From Opitutia bacterium (lineage in GTDB: Bacteria; Verrucomicrobiota; Verrucomicrobiia; Opitutales; Opitutaceae), in assembly GCA_016187945.1 (NCBI GenBank), contig JACPIT010000009.1:124001-188000 (forward strand): a stretch of DNA of 64,000 bases, given 5' to 3'. The notes under the pieces are model-generated. The model ran no database searches. It had not been told where the DNA came from and saw nothing but the letters and a program-made list of their open reading frames with translations. This document shows, one piece after another, positions 60,478 to 64,000 of this stretch (position 1 is its first letter; each line of letters starts with the position of its first letter). A program made the translations under genes and the position numbers.

Positions 60478-62319
60478 TCAGCGCCGTGCCAATGCCGCCT
60501 GAAGCCGCCGCACGGCCTCGCATCCGCCTTCGCGGTCGAGAAACGCCACGAAGGCCGCAGCCGTCGCATCGCTCACTCCGGAGAGCCGCGAGCGTCCGCC
60601 GTCGAGAAACTCCGCCGCGGAGGCGCGGGACAACGCGTCGAGATCGGGGAACTTCCTCGCAATCGCCTTGGCCGCCACCGGCCCCACGCCTTGAACGCCG
60701 AGGCCGAGAACGAAACGCCACGTCTCCCGACTGCGGCCGCGCTCCGCGGCGGCGAGGAGCCTTGCGGCGGTCTTCTCGCCCACGACGCCTTTCAGCACCA
60801 CGCCATCGAGCCGGAAAAAGTCCGCCGGCTCGCGCAACATTCCGCGCGCGACGAGTTTTTCGATCACACCCGGGCCGAAGCCGTCGAGCTTCGCGCAGTC
60901 GTCGGAGGCGAAATACTCCAGCCGTCGCTGAATTTGTGCCGGGCAATCGTGGTTCGGACACCGCACCGCCGCTTGCTCGGGCAGCGAGACCAGCAGCGCG
61001 CGGCAAGCCGGACACTCCGCAGGAAACTGAAACGGCACGGCGTCCGGCGCGCGCTTCGTTTTGTCGACGCTCGCGATCACGGGGATGACCTCCCCTGCCC
61101 GCTCGACCATCACGACATCGCCGACGCGCAGGTCGCGCCGCGCGATGTCCTCGCGGTTGTGCAGCGATACGCGGCGAATCGTCGCGCCACCGAGCTTCAC
61201 CGGCTCCAACTTCGCCACCGGCGTGATCGCGCCCGTGCGCCCAACCTGCAACGTGATCGCGAGCAAACGCGTCGCGGCCTGCTCGGGCGCGAACTTGTAG
61301 GCGATCGCCCAGCGGGGCACGTCCTCCGCCTCACCGAGCTGCGCACGTCGCGCCGCGACATCGATTTTCAGGACGGCCCCGTCGGTCGGAAACGGCCACT
61401 TCGGCCGCAGCGCGCCGAACTCCTGCACGGCGCGCCACAGTTCGTCGTCGGTGACGCCGATGCGCACGTCCGCGACACCTGGCAAACCCCACGCACGAAC
61501 CAAACGATGCAATTCTCGCTGCGAGTGCGGCGCTGCGTTCGCCGGCTCGACCGCGCCCCAGCCGTAGAAAACGACCGAGAGCCGTCGCTTCGGGCCAGTG
61601 ATCGTTGTTTGCTTGAGCGTGCCAGTCGCGAGATTGCGCGGGTGCGTGAACGGCTCACCGCCCGCAGACGCGATTTCAGCGTTGATGCGCTTGAACTCGG
61701 CAAAGGTCATGAACACCTCGCCGCGCAGCTCGACGACCTCCGGGATCGGCGCGCCAGCGTCCGCCGCCAGTTGGGGCGGCACCTCGCACAGCGCGAGGAA
61801 GTTCGCCGTCACGTCGTCGCCTTCGCCGCCATTACCCCGCGTCACGGCGCGCACCAGCCGGCCGCGCTCGTAAGTCACGGCGATCGCGAGGCCGTCGTAT
61901 TTCGGTTCGACGACGAAAACGGCCTCATCGCCAAGCGCTCGCCGCGTCTTCGCCAGGAACGCGCGCAGCTCCGCTTCCGTGTAGGTTTTGCCGAGTCCCT
62001 GCATCCGCACGCGATGCGCGATCGTCGGGAAATCCCCCGAGCGGTCGTCGCCGGTGGACGGATCGCCCGCAGCCAGGGCGGGAAATTGCTGCTCGAGCGC
62101 ACGCAGCTCGCGTTTCAACGAATCGTAGGCGGCGTCGGTGATTTCCGGCGCCGCCTTTTTGAAATAGAGTTCGTCGTGGTGCGCAATCTCCGCGCGGAGC
62201 TGCTGCAGGCGCGCCTCGGCGCTCGCGGTCGTCGGCGCTTCCAGCCCATGCGCCGACATACAGAAGAAACCAAGCGCGCCCGTGAGCACGCGACGGATTT
62301 TGCGAATCGTGGATTTCAT
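60478..62319 (-). CDS. NAD-dependent DNA ligase-like protein, BRCT-less, with signal-like N-terminus
   Basis: A 613-residue ligase. The AMP-accepting Lys140 is in VEPKYDGLAIAV. EVVELRGEVFM and DGAVLKIDVAARR are nucleotidyltransferase motifs; an OB fold, then a four-Cys zinc finger (Cys436, Cys439, Cys454, Cys459) and helix-hairpin-helix repeats follow, and it ends without a BRCT domain. The first 27 residues (basic KSTIRKIRR, then VLTGALGFFCMSAHG) resemble a Sec signal peptide ahead of the normal ligase start, as in E. coli LigB, suggesting export. Standard LigA proteins are about 670 residues. It is probably an accessory second ligase, with replication using LigA elsewhere. Confidence 0.86.
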   Translation of the reverse strand: MKSTIRKIRRVLTGALGFFCMSAHGLEAPTTASAEARLQQLRAEIAHHDELYFKKAAPEITDAAYDSLKRELRALEQQFPALAAGDPSTGDDRSGDFPTIAHRVRMQGLGKTYTEAELRAFLAKTRRALGDEAVFVVEPKYDGLAIAVTYERGRLVRAVTRGNGGEGDDVTANFLALCEVPPQLAADAGAPIPEVVELRGEVFMTFAEFKRINAEIASAGGEPFTHPRNLATGTLKQTTITGPKRRLSVVFYGWGAVEPANAAPHSQRELHRLVRAWGLPGVADVRIGVTDDELWRAVQEFGALRPKWPFPTDGAVLKIDVAARRAQLGEAEDVPRWAIAYKFAPEQAATRLLAITLQVGRTGAITPVAKLEPVKLGGATIRRVSLHNREDIARRDLRVGDVVMVERAGEVIPVIASVDKTKRAPDAVPFQFPAECPACRALLVSLPEQAAVRCPNHDCPAQIQRRLEYFASDDCAKLDGFGPGVIEKLVARGMLREPADFFRLDGVVLKGVVGEKTAARLLAAAERGRSRETWRFVLGLGVQGVGPVAAKAIARKFPDLDALSRASAAEFLDGGRSRLSGVSDATAAAFVAFLDREGGCEAVRRLQAALARR

Positions 62320-62488
62320 AGGGCCGATAATTGCCTCCCGTGGCCCCAGGAATGCGCGCAACGCTATGACCGTGCCGGTTGGCGTCAGCTCAAAACTGGC
62401 TCCCGGAAAACCGCTGCGCGAAATCACCTGATTTCAGGCGTTTCGCGAGGTGGGCGAACGCCGCGCCGCACACTACGCTGCGGACGCC

Positions 62489-63592
62489 ATGAAACTCCGC
62501 CTCGCTTCGTTCAATCTGAACAATCTCTTCGAGCGCCCGCGCCTGCTTCAGCTCCCGGGTTTCTCCGCGACCGCCGCCAAGGTTTTGAAGGATGTCGAAC
62601 GCCTGACCACGCTGCTCGAAAACGCGAGCTACGCCGGCGCGACCGGCGCGGAGATCGTCGCGCTGCTCACGAAATACGGCTTCGCGAAAAAAAACGGCAG
62701 CAACGAGTGGTTCGAGGTGCAGCAAATCCGCGGGAAATTTTTCTCTGTCGGACAGGCCGGACTGAAACTCAAGGCGACCGGCCGCGCCGACTGGCTCGGC
62801 TGGGTTGAGTTAAAACGCGAGGACGTCAACGACACCGCGATCCGCAACACTGCGTGCGTCGTCGCCGCTGTGAACGCCGACGTGCTCTGCACAATCGAGA
62901 CCGAGAGCCGCCCCGCGATGGACCGCTTCAACGCGCAGGCGCTGCGCCCGGCGGCGGCGAGTTACCCACACTTCCTGCTTGTCGACGGCAACGACCCGCG
63001 CGGCATCGACGTAGGCGTGTTCAGCCGCTTTCCGCTCCGCAGCGTGCACAGTCACGTCGACGACACGTTCGCGGGTGCGAACGGGAAACCTTACCGGGTC
63101 TTCAGCCGCGACTGCGCCGAATACGAGATCGGGCTGCCAGACGGCCGCACGCTCTGGCTGCTCGCAAACCATTTCAAGAGCCAGGGCTACGGCACGCCCG
63201 CGAGTAACGACGCCAAGCGCCTCAAGCAAACGCAGCGCGTGCGCGAAATCCTGCTCGAGCGTTTCGACCTGAAGAACGATCTCGTCGTCGTCGCCGGCGA
63301 TTTCAACGCCGAGTCGAAGAGCGCCTCGCTGAAGCCGCTGCTCACGACGCCAAACCTGCGCGACGTGTTCGACGCGACGCTGTTCGCTGGGCAACCGCGC
63401 TGGACGTATCACGGTGGCAAGCAGCAGCTCGATTACCTGCTGCTCTCGAAGCCGCTCTTCGCCGCGATCAAGGCGGTCGGCATCGAACGCCGCGGCATGT
63501 GGATGAAAGGCGTAACGCCGTTCCCCGAGGTGACCGGCGACGCGAACGCGGCATCCGACCACGCGGCGGTGTGGGCGGAGGTGGAGGTTTAG
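62489..63592 (+). CDS. Endonuclease/exonuclease/phosphatase family protein
   Basis: A 367-residue EEP-fold metal-dependent hydrolase. Motifs are LASFNLNNLFERPR (Asn), VLCTIETESRPAMDRF (catalytic Glu), VVVAGDFNAESKSAS (Asp/Asn) and ASDHAAVWAEVEV (His), the complete EEP active site. A large insertion (about 30-115) separates the first two motifs. No signal peptide is seen. It is divergent from the ligase-like gene, 169 nt apart, which raises a joint role in DNA metabolism, though EEP enzymes also act on phospholipids and sugars. The start MKLRLASFN is used. Confidence 0.85.
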   Translation: MKLRLASFNLNNLFERPRLLQLPGFSATAAKVLKDVERLTTLLENASYAGATGAEIVALLTKYGFAKKNGSNEWFEVQQIRGKFFSVGQAGLKLKATGRADWLGWVELKREDVNDTAIRNTACVVAAVNADVLCTIETESRPAMDRFNAQALRPAAASYPHFLLVDGNDPRGIDVGVFSRFPLRSVHSHVDDTFAGANGKPYRVFSRDCAEYEIGLPDGRTLWLLANHFKSQGYGTPASNDAKRLKQTQRVREILLERFDLKNDLVVVAGDFNAESKSASLKPLLTTPNLRDVFDATLFAGQPRWTYHGGKQQLDYLLLSKPLFAAIKAVGIERRGMWMKGVTPFPEVTGDANAASDHAAVWAEVEV

Positions 63593-63600
63593 CGCATCTC

Positions 63601-63672
63601 GTCGACGCCGCAGGCGTCGTGAGTGGCAGCGCATGGTGAAAGCGCCGCCGGGGGCAGCGGCGCCCACCCACG
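63601..63672. repeat. Family H palindromic repeat, second copy
   Basis: GACGCC/GGCGTC (63603-63608 and 63613-63618), then GCGCCGC/GCGGCGC around a GGGGG-rich loop and the trailer CCCACCCACGC. The second half matches 60384-60415 closely. Confidence 0.7.
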
Positions 63673-63811
63673 CGACCGCGCGAAAGGTCATCACAGCCTA
63701 TCGGCGATAGGCGGGGAACGTGAGACTGTCGCTTCGGATTGCGCGTTCTCGCGACGACTTCCCTCAACTGAGCCAGCGCGGCGAAGAGCGATGCAGGCAG
63801 GTTCGATTCAG

Positions 63812-63863
63812 GGGAGGGCGCGCGTCCCCGCGCGCCGCGGCCCGCGAGGACGCGGGCCCTCCC
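63812..63863. repeat. GGGAGGGC...GCCCTCCC palindrome
   Basis: Outer arms GGGAGGGC and GCCCTCCC enclose inner GCGCGC and CCGCG-rich hairpins. It is a further intergenic palindrome design, seen once here. Confidence 0.7.
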
Positions 63864-63924
63864 TTCCCTTGGGTTGCGACCACGGGCTGTCGTAAGATGC
63901 ACGCAGACGAAAGTCCCATCGAGC

Positions 63925-64000
63925 TCACGCCTTCGACTCGAGCGGGATATCCACGTAGCGTTCGCGCGCCATCTCGGAGCCGTAGGCAATGCAGGCTTGG
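63925..64000 (-). CDS. C-terminal 24 residues of an unidentified protein, cut by window edge
   Basis: The minus-strand frame ending at TGA 63925-63927 encodes QACIAYGSEMARERYVDIPL and then ESKA before the stop. The coding character is inferred from GC3 pattern and a clean stop. The stretch is too short to assign; the ending resembles Gfo/Idh-type dehydrogenases only loosely. Confidence 0.5.
   Translation of the reverse strand, partial: QACIAYGSEMARERYVDIPLESKA

Larger units (their letters stand above)
63593..63924. other. 332-nt spacer with two palindromic repeats
   Basis: Contains a family H-like element (63601-63672, with GCGCCGC/GCGGCGC and CCCACCCACGC) and a GGGAGGGC...GCCCTCCC palindrome (63812-63863). 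I see no gene in it; the frames open here are repeat-derived. Confidence 0.7.

Noticed and set aside
60421-62808. A 795-codon plus-strand frame over the ligase-like gene
   Set aside because: Antisense, Arg/His-rich, without domain similarity; the minus-strand ligase motifs are decisive.

Overview
The window is a high-GC chromosomal segment of a Gram-negative, aerobic, respiring heterotroph. Gene content points to Verrucomicrobiota, most likely an Opitutaceae-type organism: a DUF2851 protein, the prfA-prmC pair, caa3 oxidase with a lipo-azurin, Pro/Ala-rich tails, many intergenic palindromes, and start codons preceded by pyrimidine-rich rather than Shine-Dalgarno sequence. This placement is inference from content and style; no rRNA is present to confirm it. 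There are about 59 protein genes or gene pieces, two tRNAs (Ser-TGA, Phe-GAA), several convincing intrinsic terminators and some twenty palindromic intergenic repeats. I saw no CRISPR array, prophage or complete insertion sequence.

Layout. 1-4.4 kb (minus): infB (cut by the window edge), nusA and a DUF2851 gene; a UUCG-loop terminator sits just before the nusA start. 4.4-10.2 kb: tRNA-Ser, GDP-mannose dehydratase and a WcaF-type acetyltransferase, then a YugP-type Zn protease, a TonB receptor, a small ferredoxin and a rhomboid protease. 10.3-15.9 kb: Prc-type tail-specific protease, prmC/prfA and a HAD hydrolase. 16-21.2 kb: lytic-transglycosylase-like protein, an ECF sigma/anti-sigma pair, free-Met-sulfoxide reductase, tRNA-Phe, class II FBPase and a GspB-like membrane protein. 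21.4-24.4 kb: a helical protein of unknown function, an MFS permease and a DUF4019 protein. 24.5-27 kb (minus): fabG-acpP-fabF. 27-30 kb is the accessory-looking stretch: two AT-richer small membrane-protein genes and a hicBA toxin-antitoxin pair lying between an intact CysJ-type reductase gene and a degraded copy of that gene's 3' end. 30.4-33.1 kb: RsuA/RluB-type pseudouridine synthase, SH3 protein, folD.

33.5-39.4 kb is a complete structural operon for a bidirectional NAD-linked [NiFe] hydrogenase (hoxEFUYH plus protease hoxW), interrupted by three palindromic repeats, followed by a receiver-histidine kinase and a ParE-type toxin-antitoxin pair. 41-52.2 kb is a cytochrome oxidase biogenesis and structural cluster: copper-handling proteins (HLHP protein, CusF-SCO fusion), ctaA, ctaB, DUF420, lipo-azurin, coxB (CuA plus cytochrome c), coxA, coxC, coxD, ctaG. 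52.3-59.4 kb (minus) is a sulfate-assimilation operon read from an Rrf2 regulator through a DUF2292 peptide, an anion porin, Sbp, CysT, CysW, CysA and CysK. 59.4-64 kb: PhnP-like MBL hydrolase, an unusual BRCT-less NAD-dependent DNA ligase with a signal-like N-terminus, a divergent endonuclease/exonuclease/phosphatase protein, and the end of an unidentified gene.

How they fit together: HoxEFUYH can exchange electrons between H2 and NAD(H), while the caa3-type oxidase with its copper chaperones and haem A synthases supplies aerobic terminal oxidation. The sulfate operon moves sulfate from the outer membrane (porin) through the periplasm (Sbp) and inner membrane (CysTWA) toward cysteine (CysK), with its likely sensor Rrf2 as first gene. 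Most other genes are ordinary housekeeping.
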